The notes: a model not told the origin generated them from the letters alone. A DNA stretch of 64,000 nucleotides from Pseudonocardia sp. MH-G8 (GCF_002262885.1 NZ_NKYF01000014.1:154389-218388); one strand, 5' to 3'. Positions 1 through 9,172 are shown, numbered from the stretch's first letter. Made by a program: numbers and translations.

Positions 1-49
1 GCACCCGGTAGCGCAGCGGGACCGTGGTACTGGGAACGGTGGAGCTCAT
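1..49 (-). CDS. sugar ABC transporter permease 2, N-terminal fragment
   Basis: Only the first 16 codons (MSSTVPSTTVPLRYRV) are in the window; the gene runs off the left edge. Its ATG overlaps the stop of the upstream permease (ATGA). The order binding protein, permease, permease is that of CUT1-type carbohydrate importers, so a second MalG-like permease is expected. That identity is inferred from position, because too little sequence is present to recognise a domain. Confidence 0.6.
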   Translation of the reverse strand, partial: MSSTVPSTTVPLRYRV

Positions 50-939
50 GTCGCGAAGTTCCCCCTCCGGTACAGCACGCCGATGTAGACGACCGACACC
101 GCCAGCGTGATCAGGGTGATCACCCACGAGATGGCGCTGCCCAGGCCCACGTCGGTGTAGGTCAGCGCGGTGCGCACGTTCAGCACGGCGATGACGTCGG
201 TGGCGTCACCGGGCCCGCCGCCGGTGAGCACGTAGATCGTGTCGAACGCCCGGAAGGAGTTCATCGTCTCGAGGATCAGCACGATCAGCAGCGGGTGCAT
301 CAGCCAGGGCAGCGTGACCTCCCGGAACCGGGAGAACACCCCCGCCCGGTCGACGCGCGCGGCGTCGTAGAGGTCGGACGGGATCGTCGAGAGCCCCGCG
401 AGCAGCAGGATCACCGCGAACGGGAGCGTGTTCCAGACCTGCGCGAACGCCGTCAGCAGGAAGGCTCCCGTCGGCGAGGACAGCCACGCCTGGTACTCGT
501 CGATGATCCCGAGCTGGGTGAGCAGCCCGTTGAGCGCGCCGGTGCGGGCGTCGAAGATGGTGCGCCACATCAGCCCGTTGACCACGCCGGGCATCGCCCA
601 CGGCAGCAGCGCGAGGCTGCGCAGCACGCCGCGGCCGAGGAAGGTCTCGTTCAGCACCAGCGCGAGGGCGAGCGCCAGCACCACTGTCATGCTCACCACG
701 AGCAGCACGAACAGCCCCGTGGTGCGCAGCGAGCCGAGGAACTGCGGGTCGCTCCACAGGGCCAGGTAGTTGTCCACGCCGAGGAAGCGGGTGGCTCGCG
801 GGCGGCGCAGGTTCTGCCGGTGCAGGCTCACCCAGAACGAGTAGCCGATCGGGTAGGCCACGAGCGCCAGCAGCACGACCAGCGCGGGGCCGTTGAGCAG
901 CCAGGCCCGGCGGCTGTCGGTGAGCGTTCCCGGCGTCAT
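46..939 (-). CDS. carbohydrate ABC transporter permease (MalF/UgpA type)
   Basis: 297 aa, starting MTPGTLTDSRRAWLLNGPAL. The start is placed where ATG overlaps the stop of the binding-protein gene (ATGA). Six hydrophobic segments are visible, beginning with ALVVLLALVAYPIGYSFWVS. The cytoplasmic EAA loop is readable as DAARVDRAGVFSRFREVTLP, the site that docks on the ATPase. Length and topology fit the CUT1 permease family in the cytoplasmic membrane. It is translationally coupled to its neighbours on both sides. No ATPase gene lies beside it; many actinobacteria use a shared MsiK-type ATPase, but that is inference. The substrate cannot be read from sequence. Confidence 0.92.
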   Translation of the reverse strand: MTPGTLTDSRRAWLLNGPALVVLLALVAYPIGYSFWVSLHRQNLRRPRATRFLGVDNYLALWSDPQFLGSLRTTGLFVLLVVSMTVVLALALALVLNETFLGRGVLRSLALLPWAMPGVVNGLMWRTIFDARTGALNGLLTQLGIIDEYQAWLSSPTGAFLLTAFAQVWNTLPFAVILLLAGLSTIPSDLYDAARVDRAGVFSRFREVTLPWLMHPLLIVLILETMNSFRAFDTIYVLTGGGPGDATDVIAVLNVRTALTYTDVGLGSAISWVITLITLAVSVVYIGVLYRRGNFAT

Positions 940-2246
940 GCGTACCGCTCCGCGAGGAGCCTGGTCTCCGCGTCCAGCCCGGCGGCCGCCTCGGCCGGGC
1001 CGGTGGCGCCGATGATCACCTGCTGGGTGGTGCGCTGCAGCGCCGTCTCGAACTCCGCGTACCAGGGCGCCGCGGTGACGGTGCGGGCCCGCGCCGTCTC
1101 CGCGAGGCGGGAGTACATGGCCGGATCGGCGAACGTCTCCAGCGTGGCGAGCACCTCCGGGTCCTGCGCCAGCTGCGGGAACGGGAATCCCAGGCCGCGC
1201 TCGAGGAACCAGAACCGCGCCGTGGCCGGCACGCCGTTCGCGTCGAGCCCGCCGAAGTGGTGCAGCAGCCGGACCGCGCCGTCGGAGACCTCCGGGCTGC
1301 GGGTGCTGTCGCGGCCGAGGCAGTACATGCGAGTGCTGCTCACCGTGCCCTCGGTCGTCCCGTCGAGGCTGGGGACGGGGGCCAGCCGGATCGCGCCCGC
1401 CACCGTCGACTTCGCGGGGTCGTTGTAGCTGCGCAGCGCGTACCGGGGGGCGAACACGAAGGCGTACTGGCCGGCCATCACCGCGTTGTCCATGGGGATG
1501 GGCAGCGTCTGCACGCACGCCGGGTCGAGCACCGCCGACTGCCGCGTCACGCGCGTGAGCCACTCGAAGACGCCCACGGTGGCCGAGCCGGGAGCGCTCA
1601 TCACGGGCGCGAGCCGCTCGTCGAACAGGTCCTGCCCGTTGGCGTAGACCATGGCCCAGGTCCACAGCGCCGCGGTGTCGGCGAGCTGTGCGGGCAGGCC
1701 GATCGGGAACGGCAGGATCCCCGCGTCCTTGATGCGCAGTGCTTGGTGCTCGAGCTCGTCGAGGGTGCGCGGCGGCGCGCTGATGCCGGCCTTCTCCAGG
1801 ATCGCCTCGTTGTACACCAGGGCCTGCATGTCGGTGTAGTACGGCAATCCGTACCGCTTTCCGCCGTACACCATCGCCGCGGCGTTCGTCGGATAAATGG
1901 CGTCATACACCTCGGCGACGCCGGGAATGTCGTCGAGCGGCCGCAGGTACTCCGCCTCGACCGATCCGGCGAGCGAGTCGTCGTACATGTACAGCACGTC
2001 CGGGCCGGCCCCGCCGAGGAACTCCGCGGTGAGCTTGCGGATGAACTGCGCGCTCGTGATGGGCGTGTAGTCGACCTCGACGCCCGGGTTCCTGCTGGTG
2101 AACAGGTCGACGTTCTGCTGCACGAGCTGGGCCTCGTAGTCCCAGCCCTCGAACCGGATCACCCCGCTGCGTGCGGCACCGCAGGAGGCGAGCACCGGGA
2201 GCGCGGCACCGGCGGCGGCGACCCGCAGAAACGTCCGCCGATCCAT
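936..2246 (-). CDS. ABC transporter sugar-binding lipoprotein
   Basis: 436 aa from MDRRTFLRVAAAGAALPVLA. The twin-arginine start, hydrophobic core and lipobox (LASC) mark an exported, lipid-anchored protein of the extracellular solute-binding family 1. GGGGGCGAG precedes this ATG on the minus strand and the signal peptide begins here, so the longer start at 2276 is not used. The mature part has the maltose-binding-like pattern (VIRFEGWDYE, NPGVEVDYTP, GGAGPDVLYMYDD). It captures a sugar or oligosaccharide for the permeases encoded directly downstream. The AT-richer stretch at about 2335-2365 is the likeliest promoter region. The ligand is unknown. Confidence 0.92.
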   Translation of the reverse strand: MDRRTFLRVAAAGAALPVLASCGAARSGVIRFEGWDYEAQLVQQNVDLFTSRNPGVEVDYTPITSAQFIRKLTAEFLGGAGPDVLYMYDDSLAGSVEAEYLRPLDDIPGVAEVYDAIYPTNAAAMVYGGKRYGLPYYTDMQALVYNEAILEKAGISAPPRTLDELEHQALRIKDAGILPFPIGLPAQLADTAALWTWAMVYANGQDLFDERLAPVMSAPGSATVGVFEWLTRVTRQSAVLDPACVQTLPIPMDNAVMAGQYAFVFAPRYALRSYNDPAKSTVAGAIRLAPVPSLDGTTEGTVSSTRMYCLGRDSTRSPEVSDGAVRLLHHFGGLDANGVPATARFWFLERGLGFPFPQLAQDPEVLATLETFADPAMYSRLAETARARTVTAAPWYAEFETALQRTTQQVIIGATGPAEAAAGLDAETRLLAERYA

Positions 2247-2385
2247 CTCGCCCCCATTGGTCCGGTTCGAGCGCAATTGCCCGCCCTGCGTTCTCGGCAG
2301 CCTGCCGCCCGCTCCATCCGGATGTCAACACCACGCCGAAAGAATGCTATTTATGTATCCAGGTTCGTTTGGGGTGGCGGCCGAA

Positions 2386-3699
2386 TCAGCCGGCGGCGGC
2401 CGCAGTGGTGAGCGTCTGCTCGATGGCGAGGCGGTAGAGCGTGGTGGGGCGGCCGCGGCGGTGGGTCTGGGCGCTGCCCTCGGGCACCGCGAGGTGGTGG
2501 GCGGCGAGCTTGCGGACCAGCCTGCGCCCGCTCGGGTCGGTGATCCCGAGCGTGTTGGCCAGGTCGCTGGGCGAGATCGGACGGCCGCGCAGCGTGCGTT
2601 CGACCGCGAGCAGCCGCGACAGCGTGGCGGCGCTGAGCCCCGCCTCGCGTGCCAGCCCCTCCAGGTGCGTGGCGTGCCCCGGGTGGGCGGGCTCCGCGGC
2701 GTCGCGCGCGGGCCCCATCGGGCCGATGATCACGCCGCTGTCCTCCAGGAGGTAGGCCACGGCGCGGCCCTCGGCCTCGGCGCGGGCGGCGGCCCGTTCG
2801 GCGAGCGCCACGCACGTGCGGGCGGAGCTGCCGATCCCGAACCCGGCGGCCACGGTGAGACCGAGCTGCTGCTCGGCCGGGCCGAGCGCGGGCACGGCGA
2901 CCCAGTTGCGGGTGGCGCGCTCGAGCAGGGCCATGTGGGCGAAGACCAGCACCCCGCGCCGGCCGCGGTTCTCCATCCAGGTGTCCGCGAGCTCCGGGGT
3001 CCGGTGCAGCAACCCCGCGAGGTCGGCGCGGGCCTGGTCGACGTCGACGCCGTCGGGCTGCCGGGTGACCACGAAGACCCCGGCGGAGAACCGCAGCTCA
3101 CGGGCGCGGTGCGACTGCGCGCGCAGCGCGAGGCCGTGCAGCTCGGCCCGGACGGTGGAGGGCACCGGGGTGCTCTGGACGACCGGGACGCGCCCGCGCA
3201 GGGCCCGCGCCACCGCCATCCGCGCGGTGACGACCACACCGCCCGCGGATCCCAGCGCACGCAGGTGCCGTTCCGTGATCGACGCCGGGTCCTGCCCCGC
3301 GGCGTAGGGCAGCGTGGTGATGCGCATGCCGGCCATGCCGAGCGCGCCCGTCACCTCCGCGACCTCGTCGTCGTCGAAGGTGTCGACGCTGAGCACCCGC
3401 GCGTCGGGGTGGCGGGCCTGCGCCCGGGACAGCGCCAGCGACAGGTCGAGCGCGGCCGGGCGCAGGACCGTGGTCGTCAGCGTGGCGGGCAGCAGGTCGC
3501 CGCAGGCGTCGTAGGGCAGCGGGCCGAGCAGGAGCCCGTCGACCCGGCCGGTGGCCAGCAGCTGCGCCACCTGCTCCCGGATCTCGTGCTCCTGGCGGTA
3601 GACGACCCATTCCAGCTCCGCGCCGCGCAGGGGGCGGGCGGCCTCGGTGAAGACGTCACGCTGGTCGGCGTGGACCACGATGCCGATGGCCACCGTCAT
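2386..3699 (-). CDS. transcriptional regulator with nucleotidyl-cyclase-like middle domain and C-terminal winged helix
   Basis: 437 aa. Residues 1 to about 190 look like an alpha/beta sensor (VAIGIVVHADQRDVF, GRVDGLLLGPLPYDACGDLL). Residues about 225-330 resemble a GGDEF/GTP-cyclohydrolase-III-like fold (RRGVLVFAHMALLERATRNW, TVAAGFGIGSSARTC). The last 90 residues form a winged helix (GLSAATLSRLLAVERTLRGR, LAVPEGSAQTHRRGRPTTLY). The domain calls come from pattern only; the C-terminal DNA-binding part is the most secure. It lies upstream of, and codirectional with, the ABC importer, so it is the obvious candidate regulator of that operon and perhaps of the glycosidase operon at 4.4 kb. The ligand is unknown. 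Confidence 0.6.
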   Translation of the reverse strand: MTVAIGIVVHADQRDVFTEAARPLRGAELEWVVYRQEHEIREQVAQLLATGRVDGLLLGPLPYDACGDLLPATLTTTVLRPAALDLSLALSRAQARHPDARVLSVDTFDDDEVAEVTGALGMAGMRITTLPYAAGQDPASITERHLRALGSAGGVVVTARMAVARALRGRVPVVQSTPVPSTVRAELHGLALRAQSHRARELRFSAGVFVVTRQPDGVDVDQARADLAGLLHRTPELADTWMENRGRRGVLVFAHMALLERATRNWVAVPALGPAEQQLGLTVAAGFGIGSSARTCVALAERAAARAEAEGRAVAYLLEDSGVIIGPMGPARDAAEPAHPGHATHLEGLAREAGLSAATLSRLLAVERTLRGRPISPSDLANTLGITDPSGRRLVRKLAAHHLAVPEGSAQTHRRGRPTTLYRLAIEQTLTTAAAAG

Positions 3700-3762
3700 G
3701 TGGTCACCTCCGTCGAGGCTCGGGACGGCGCGCCGCCGAACCTGCGAGTTGCGGCGGGCGGA

Positions 3763-4173
3763 TCAGCGGTCGAGCACGGCCAGCGCGTCGATCTCCACGA
3801 GCATCTCCTCGCGCGGCAGCCCGACGAACACCGTGGTGCGCGCCGGCAGCACCCCGGACGGGCAGTGCTCACCGACGAAGGCCGCGTACGCCTCGTTCAT
3901 CGACGCGAAGTCGTCGCGGGTGGTGAGGTAGACGCGCAGCATGATCACGTCGTCGAGATCGGCGCCCGCCGCGCGCAGGATCGCCCGCACGTTCTGCAGG
4001 GTGCGCGTGGTCTGGGCCTTGACGTCACCGGGGTGCACGAACTCGCCGGTGGCCGGGTCCTGCGGCCCCTGCCCCGACACCTGCACCATCCCGCCCTTCA
4101 CCACGCCCTGGGAGAAGACGGGCATGGGGGTGGGGGCGTCGTCGGTGCGCACGGCGCGCTTCGCCTCGGTCAT
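3763..4173 (-). CDS. RidA family protein
   Basis: 136 aa, the usual size for the RidA/YjgF/UK114 family of trimeric enamine/imine deaminases. The diagnostic C-terminal block is present: LPARTTVFVGLPREEMLVEI, with the substrate-binding arginine in ARTTV and the glutamate in VEIDALA. The family hydrolyses reactive 2-aminoacrylate-type intermediates; members beside catabolic operons often act on pathway-specific imines. It sits 63 bp upstream of the regulator gene on the same strand and divergently from the glycosidase/aminoacylase operon. A role in amino-sugar or D-amino-acid breakdown is possible but unproven. Confidence 0.88.
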   Translation of the reverse strand: MTEAKRAVRTDDAPTPMPVFSQGVVKGGMVQVSGQGPQDPATGEFVHPGDVKAQTTRTLQNVRAILRAAGADLDDVIMLRVYLTTRDDFASMNEAYAAFVGEHCPSGVLPARTTVFVGLPREEMLVEIDALAVLDR

Positions 4174-4226
4174 CGGTGGTCCTTCCTGGAGCGCGGGCTG
4201 AGATCGGATCGACCCTAACCGACCCA

Positions 4227-4240
4227 GCTACAACGTTTTC
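4227..4240. promoter_or_regulatory. LacI-like operator candidate, copy 1
   Basis: GCTACAACGTTTTC, with an AACGTT palindromic core, occurs here and again exactly at 4338-4351. The core resembles LacI/CcpA-family operators (AACGTT centred on CG). It lies between the divergent RidA gene and the glycosidase operon. No LacI gene is in the window, so the cognate regulator is unknown. Confidence 0.5.
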
Positions 4241-4265
4241 TGCCCTGACGAGCCGGCGACGGGCG

Positions 4266-4316
4266 AACGAACGGCACTCTCGTTGCCACCTAGCCGATGA
4301 GAGTGCCGTTCGTTGC
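4266..4316. repeat. palindromic repeat, NAACGGCACTCTCGT family, copy 1
   Basis: The two arms (core AACGAACGGCACTCTC and its complement) form a stem of at least 16 bp around a loop containing CTAG. The same palindrome with a variant outer stem is at 17848-17900 and a single arm is at 21997-22020. Here it lies between the two operator copies rather than after a gene, so it is unlikely to be only a terminator. Confidence 0.8.
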
Positions 4317-4337
4317 GTCGACTCACAGGGATACCGT

Positions 4338-4351
4338 GCTACAACGTTTTC
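4338..4351. promoter_or_regulatory. LacI-like operator candidate, copy 2
   Basis: Exact repeat of the 14-mer at 4227-4240, ending 22 bp before the ATG of the glycosidase gene. At this distance a bound protein would cover the promoter or ribosome-binding region, so repression of the downstream operon is the natural reading (inference). Confidence 0.55.
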
Positions 4352-4373
4352 CCCTCACGGAACGGAACCCGCG

Positions 4374-6302
4374 ATGCAGCGCCACAGCGCCCAGCTGGAT
4401 ACGACCACCTGGTTGGGTGCGAACTTCTGGTCCCGCGCAGGTGGCCCGCGGATGTGGACGAACTACGACCCGCACCTCGTGCGCCGCGAGCTGGCCGTGC
4501 TCGCCGAGCACGGGCTGACCATGACGCGCTCGTTCTTCTACTGGCCCGACTTCATGCCGGCGCCCGACCGCATCGACGACGAGCTGTGCGCCCATTACGC
4601 CGACTTCCTCGACGCGCACCGCGAGGCCGGCATGCAGACCATCCCGACGTTCCTGGTCGGGCACATGTCGGGGGAGAACTGGTACCCGTCCTGGCAGCAG
4701 GGGCGCGACCTGTACGCCGACGTGTGGATGGTCGGGCGGCAGGCGTGGTTCGTGCAGCGCATGACCGAGCGGTTCGCCGCGCACGACGCGGTGTGCGGGT
4801 GGCTGATCTCCAACGAGATGCCGGTGTTCGGGCGGCTGCGCGGCGAGCCGCCCGCCCCGCGCGAACAGGTGACCGCGTGGGCGCAGCTCATGGTGGCGGC
4901 CGTGCGGGCCGGGGGCGGGCACCAGCCGGTCTCGCTCGGCGACGGCGCGTGGGGCATCGAGGTCACAGGCAGGGACAACGGCTTCTCGCTGCGCGACACC
5001 GCCGAGTTCGTCGACTTCGTCGGCCCGCACATCTACCGCGTGGACAACGACGTGGTGCGCCAGCACCACCGCGCCGCGTTCGAGTGCGAGCTCGCCGCCG
5101 TCGCCGGCCGTCCGGTGGTGCTGGAGGAGTTCGGGCTGTCCACCGACACCGCATCGGCCCGCAACGCGGGCCACTACTACCGCCAGGCGCTGCACGGCTC
5201 CCTGCTCGGCGGCGCCCGCGGCTGGATCGCCTGGAACAACACCGACTTCGACGACCTGGCCGACGTCTCGCCGTACGACCACCACGGCTTCGAGCTGCAC
5301 TTCGGCATCACCGACTCGACCGGTGCGCCGAAGGAGCCGCTGCGCGAGATGGCGGCGTTCGCGCAGATCCTGCGCCGGGTCGACGTCGCCCGTTGCCGTC
5401 GCGTCGACACCGACGCCGCGCTGCTCGTGCCGGCGTTCCTGGAGAAGGGCCTGCCCTACGGCTACCCCGAGGACCGGCCCGTCGTGTTCGACGCGCTGCG
5501 CCAGGCCTACACGAGCGCCCGGGGCGCGGACCTGCCGTTGGCTTTCGTGCGCGAGGTCGACGGGCTCGACCCGTCGGCCGGGCTGTACCTGCTGCCCTCG
5601 ACCCGCCAGATCACCGCGCCGACGCGCAACCGGCTGGAGGAGCTCGCCCGCGGCGGCGCCACCGTCTACCTGTCGTACCTGTCGGGGGAGACCGGCACGA
5701 CCCGTGGCCCGTGGTTCCAGGACCTCGACGGCCTGTTCGGCGTGCGGCAGCAGCTGTCGTACTGGGTGCAGGACCTCATCGAGGACGACGTCGTCGAGAT
5801 GCGGTTCGAGGGGGACTTCGGCTCCCTGCGCGCGGGCACGGTGCTGCGGTTCGCGGTGGCCGGCAGCCCGGACGCGCGCGCGTACCTGCCGGTGGAGCCG
5901 GACGGCGCCGAGGTCGTGGCCCGCGACGCGCGCGGGCGCCCGGCGCTGCTGCGGTACCGCATCGGCGCAGGCGAGGCGATCCTGAGCACCTACCCCGTGG
6001 AGTACCTGGCGGCGAAGGCCCACCGGGTGAACCCGGAGGACACGGTGCGGCTCTACGGCGCGCTGGCCGAGGTCGCAGGCGTGCGTCGCGAGGTGACCGT
6101 CGAGCACCGGGCGGTCGGCGCCGACGTGCTCGTGCACGCCGACGGCCGCCGCTACGCGTGGCTGGTGAGCCAGTCGGCCGACCCGGTGACGGTGGCGCCG
6201 GTGGTCGCCGACGGCACGCTGCACACCCTCGACGGGCAACCGGTCGGGGAGGTCGTGCTCGACGCGTACGGGGTTGCGGTCCTGGAGATCATCGGAGGAT
6301 GA
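4374..6302 (+). CDS. glycoside hydrolase, GH5/GH42-like TIM barrel (cellulase superfamily)
   Basis: 642 aa from MQRHSAQLDTTTWLGANFWS. The start is chosen because homologous sequence begins here and the upstream in-frame codons fall in the operator/palindrome region. The N-terminal TIM barrel carries the paired clan-A catalytic glutamates: E148 in WLISNEMP (acid/base) and E252 in VVLEEFGLS (nucleophile). A C-terminal beta-rich part follows, including a glutamine-amidotransferase-like segment (GLYLLPSTRQITAPT). No signal peptide is seen, so it should act on an imported glycoside. It overlaps the next gene by ATGA. The substrate is unknown; association with a deacylase suggests an N-acylated sugar or glycoconjugate (inference). 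Confidence 0.85.
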   Translation: MQRHSAQLDTTTWLGANFWSRAGGPRMWTNYDPHLVRRELAVLAEHGLTMTRSFFYWPDFMPAPDRIDDELCAHYADFLDAHREAGMQTIPTFLVGHMSGENWYPSWQQGRDLYADVWMVGRQAWFVQRMTERFAAHDAVCGWLISNEMPVFGRLRGEPPAPREQVTAWAQLMVAAVRAGGGHQPVSLGDGAWGIEVTGRDNGFSLRDTAEFVDFVGPHIYRVDNDVVRQHHRAAFECELAAVAGRPVVLEEFGLSTDTASARNAGHYYRQALHGSLLGGARGWIAWNNTDFDDLADVSPYDHHGFELHFGITDSTGAPKEPLREMAAFAQILRRVDVARCRRVDTDAALLVPAFLEKGLPYGYPEDRPVVFDALRQAYTSARGADLPLAFVREVDGLDPSAGLYLLPSTRQITAPTRNRLEELARGGATVYLSYLSGETGTTRGPWFQDLDGLFGVRQQLSYWVQDLIEDDVVEMRFEGDFGSLRAGTVLRFAVAGSPDARAYLPVEPDGAEVVARDARGRPALLRYRIGAGEAILSTYPVEYLAAKAHRVNPEDTVRLYGALAEVAGVRREVTVEHRAVGADVLVHADGRRYAWLVSQSADPVTVAPVVADGTLHTLDGQPVGEVVLDAYGVAVLEIIGG

Positions 6303-7852
6303 CCGACTCCACGCTGCTTCGCGACGTCCTCGTCCCCGAGGCCGGCCCCGCCGACCTGCTGCTGCGCGACGGCCGCGTCGCCGCCGTCACCCCTGCCGGT
6401 ACGGGAGAGGCCGGCGCCGCCGAGGTCGTCGAGGGCGGCGGGCGATGGGCGCTGCCCGGGTTCGTCGACGCCCACGTGCACGGCGAGGCCGCGGTGTTCG
6501 ACCCGGACGTGCAGCTGGCGATGCTGCGCCAGGGGATCACGACGGTCGTGCTGGGCCAGGACGGCGTGTCGGTGGCACCGAGTCCCGTGGGCGGGCCGCA
6601 CGACGCCACGGCGTACGCCACGAGCTACTTCGCCGCGATCAACGGCGCCCACCCCGGCTTCACCGGCGGCTCGGTGGCCGACGTGCTGGCCACCTACGAC
6701 GGCGCGACCGCCGTCAACGTGGCCTACCTCGCCCCGCACGGCACGCTGCGGTTCGCCGTGGTGGGCGGCGACCTGCGCCCGGCCACCGGCGCGGAGGTCG
6801 AGGCGATGGCGGCGCTCCTGGCGCAGGCCGTCGCCGACGGCGCCTGCGGGTTGTCCACCGGCCTGGAGTACCTGCCGGGCGGCGCGGCGGAGCGCGACGA
6901 GCTGGTGGCGCTGTGCCGGGTCGTCGCCGGGGCGGGGCTGCCGCACGTCAGCCACATGCGCGGTTACGAGGCGGCGGTCCCGGCCGCGCTCGCCGAGCTC
7001 GTCGACATCGCGCGGTCCAGCGGCGTCGCGACGCACGTCTCGCACCTGCACGGCCCGGCCGACGTCGTCGAGGCCGCGCTCGCCGACGCGGCCGCCGCCG
7101 GCGTGGACGTGACCTTCGACTCCTACCCCTACCTGCGCGGCTGCACGATCCTGTCGATGTTGACGCTGCCGGGCTGGGTGCCGGTGGCCGAACCGGAGCG
7201 CGCGCTGGCGCTGCTCGCCTCCCCGCGGCGCGCGGAGGTGCTGGAGCACCTCGCGGGGCTGACCGACCTGTGGCCGCGCACCACCCTCGCGTCGGTGCCC
7301 GGCCCGCTCGCGTGGGCGGAGGGACTGACACTGCCCGAGGTCGCCGCCCGGCTCGGCCTGCCGGTGCCCGAGACCGTGCTCGAGCTGCTCGTCCGCAGCG
7401 GGCTGCGGGTCAGCGCCGTGTTCGCCCAGCCGCCGACGAACTCCGGGGCCTCGGTACGGCGGTTGCTGGAGCACCCCGGCCACCTGGCCGGCTCCGACGC
7501 GATCTACCTGGGCGGGCGCCCCCACCCCCGCGGCTGGGGCGCGTTCGCCCGGATCTTCGCGCTCGGCGTGCACGAGCTGGGCGGCTGGTCGATCGACGAT
7601 GTCGTCGCGCACCTGTCCGGTCGGGCCGCGGCGCTGTTCCGGCTGCCCGGGCGGGGTCGGCTGAGCCCCGGCGCCGTCGCGGACGTCGTGCTCGCCGACC
7701 CGGCGGCCGTGCGCGACCGCTCCGCCTACGCCGACCCGCGCCGGCCTGCGGAAGGCATCGACGACGTGTGGGTCGGCGGGGTTGCCGCCCTGCGTGACGG
7801 CCGGGAAACCGGGGCCACCCCGGGCCGCGCCGTGCGTCCCGGCCCGGCCTGA
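6299..7852 (+). CDS. N-acyl-D-amino-acid deacylase (amidohydrolase superfamily)
   Basis: 517 aa. Metal-dependent TIM-barrel hydrolase. The first metal motif is H59-V-H61 in FVDAHVHGE; the GLSTGLEYLPG block and the SHMRGY and THVSHLHG histidine motifs are those of D-aminoacylases. The usual C-terminal phrase for the family, GRLSPGAVADVVLADPAAV, is present. It would release a D-amino acid from an N-acyl substrate. The gene overlaps the glycosidase stop by 4 bp, so the two are translationally coupled, and a D-amino-acid-type PLP enzyme follows 37 bp later. The exact acyl substrate cannot be read. Confidence 0.88.
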   Translation: MTDSTLLRDVLVPEAGPADLLLRDGRVAAVTPAGTGEAGAAEVVEGGGRWALPGFVDAHVHGEAAVFDPDVQLAMLRQGITTVVLGQDGVSVAPSPVGGPHDATAYATSYFAAINGAHPGFTGGSVADVLATYDGATAVNVAYLAPHGTLRFAVVGGDLRPATGAEVEAMAALLAQAVADGACGLSTGLEYLPGGAAERDELVALCRVVAGAGLPHVSHMRGYEAAVPAALAELVDIARSSGVATHVSHLHGPADVVEAALADAAAAGVDVTFDSYPYLRGCTILSMLTLPGWVPVAEPERALALLASPRRAEVLEHLAGLTDLWPRTTLASVPGPLAWAEGLTLPEVAARLGLPVPETVLELLVRSGLRVSAVFAQPPTNSGASVRRLLEHPGHLAGSDAIYLGGRPHPRGWGAFARIFALGVHELGGWSIDDVVAHLSGRAAALFRLPGRGRLSPGAVADVVLADPAAVRDRSAYADPRRPAEGIDDVWVGGVAALRDGRETGATPGRAVRPGPA

Positions 7853-7889
7853 TCCGGCCGTGATCCGGCGGAGCGGGATCGGGCACGGC

Positions 7890-9164
7890 ATGATCTGCCC
7901 CGTGCTGCTGCAGTTCCCCGATCCCGTCGTCACCGTGACCACCAAGGGTTGGCGGGTGCCGGAGCCGCTGGCGGCCCAGCGGGTCCGCCGCGACCGGCCC
8001 GCCCTCGCCCACCTCCCGTTGTCGTGGCCGCTGGCCACCCTCGACGGCGCTGCCCTCCGGCACAACATCGAGTCGGTCGCGCGGCTGTGCGCGGAGGCGG
8101 GCGTGGAGATCGCCCCCCACCTGAAGACCACGATGGCCCCGCTGGTTCTCCAGGCCCAGCTGGCGGCCGGGGCGTGGGGGGCCACCGTCGCGACGCCCGC
8201 GCAGGCCAGGACGGCCCTGAGCTGGGGCACCCCGCAGGTCCTGCTGGCCAACGAGCTGGTCGACGCGGGCGACGCGGGCGACCTGATCGAGCGGGTGGTC
8301 GGCGCGCCCGAGGGCACGCAGCTGTGGTGCTACGTCGACTCGCAGGTCGGGGTCGAGCTGCTGGCGCGCGTGGCCGCGGGTCGCGGCGACCGGCTCGGGG
8401 TGCTGATCGAGCTCGGGGTGCCCGGCAGGCGCACCGGCGTGCGCACGGTGGCCGACGCCGTCGCGCTCGCCCAGGCCGCTCGCGCCGCCGGGCTGCGGGT
8501 GCTCGGCGTGGCCGGCTACGAGGGCAGCGTCACCGGCACGACCCGCCCCGACGACCTGGCCCGGGTGGGGGAGTACCTCGCTGCGCTGCGGCAGCTCGCC
8601 GACGAGCTGGTGACCGGCGGGCTGCTGGCCGATCCCGCCGCGCCCGTCGTGATCTCCGCGGGTGGCAGCTCCTTCGTGGACGTGGTGCTCGACGTGCTCC
8701 CCGGACCGTTGCCCGGCGGCGCCCCGGTGCGCGTCCTGCTGCGTTCGGGGGCCTACGTCGCGCACGACCACGGCCTCTACAGCCGCACCGACCCGTGGTC
8801 CCGGATCCCGGGCAGTGCCCGGCTGCGCCCGGCCGTCCAGGTGCTGGGGCAGGTGTTGTCGGTGCCGGAGCAGGGGCTGGCGCTGGTCGGCGTGGGACGC
8901 CGCGACGTCCCGTTCGACCAGGACCTGCCGGTGCCGTTGCTCGTGCACCCCCGGGCGAACGGGCGTCGTACGCCGCGCCAGGCCGCCGGTCGCAGCGTCG
9001 AGCTCAACGACCAGCACCTCTACCTGCGCGACGAGCCCGGCCTCGTGCCCGGCGACCTGCTGGCGCTGGGCATCTCGCACCCGTGCACGCTGTTCGACAA
9101 GTGGCGCATCCTGCCGCTCGTGGAGGGCGACCGGGTCGTGGACCTCGTGGAGACGTACTTCTGA
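7890..9164 (+). CDS. D-threonine aldolase / D-serine dehydratase-like PLP enzyme
   Basis: 425 aa from the ATG at 7890 (an in-frame GTG at 7902 is an alternative). Fold-type III PLP enzyme: the alanine-racemase-like N-terminal barrel carries the Schiff-base lysine K79 in APHLKTTM, and the C-terminal DSD1-like domain carries the metal pair H398 and C400 in ISHPCTLFDKW. The family cleaves or dehydrates D-hydroxy-amino acids such as D-threonine or D-serine. Coming after a D-aminoacylase, it would consume the liberated D-amino acid, giving a coherent short catabolic route (inference). It is the third gene of the plus-strand operon. Confidence 0.88.
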   Translation: MICPVLLQFPDPVVTVTTKGWRVPEPLAAQRVRRDRPALAHLPLSWPLATLDGAALRHNIESVARLCAEAGVEIAPHLKTTMAPLVLQAQLAAGAWGATVATPAQARTALSWGTPQVLLANELVDAGDAGDLIERVVGAPEGTQLWCYVDSQVGVELLARVAAGRGDRLGVLIELGVPGRRTGVRTVADAVALAQAARAAGLRVLGVAGYEGSVTGTTRPDDLARVGEYLAALRQLADELVTGGLLADPAAPVVISAGGSSFVDVVLDVLPGPLPGGAPVRVLLRSGAYVAHDHGLYSRTDPWSRIPGSARLRPAVQVLGQVLSVPEQGLALVGVGRRDVPFDQDLPVPLLVHPRANGRRTPRQAAGRSVELNDQHLYLRDEPGLVPGDLLALGISHPCTLFDKWRILPLVEGDRVVDLVETYF

Positions 9165-9172
9165 CGACGCTG

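Noticed and set aside
6152..8317. 721-codon open frame on the minus strand
   Set aside because: It is the complement of the D-aminoacylase and aldolase-like genes; low-complexity Arg/Gly/Val-rich translation with no domain, an artefact of high GC.
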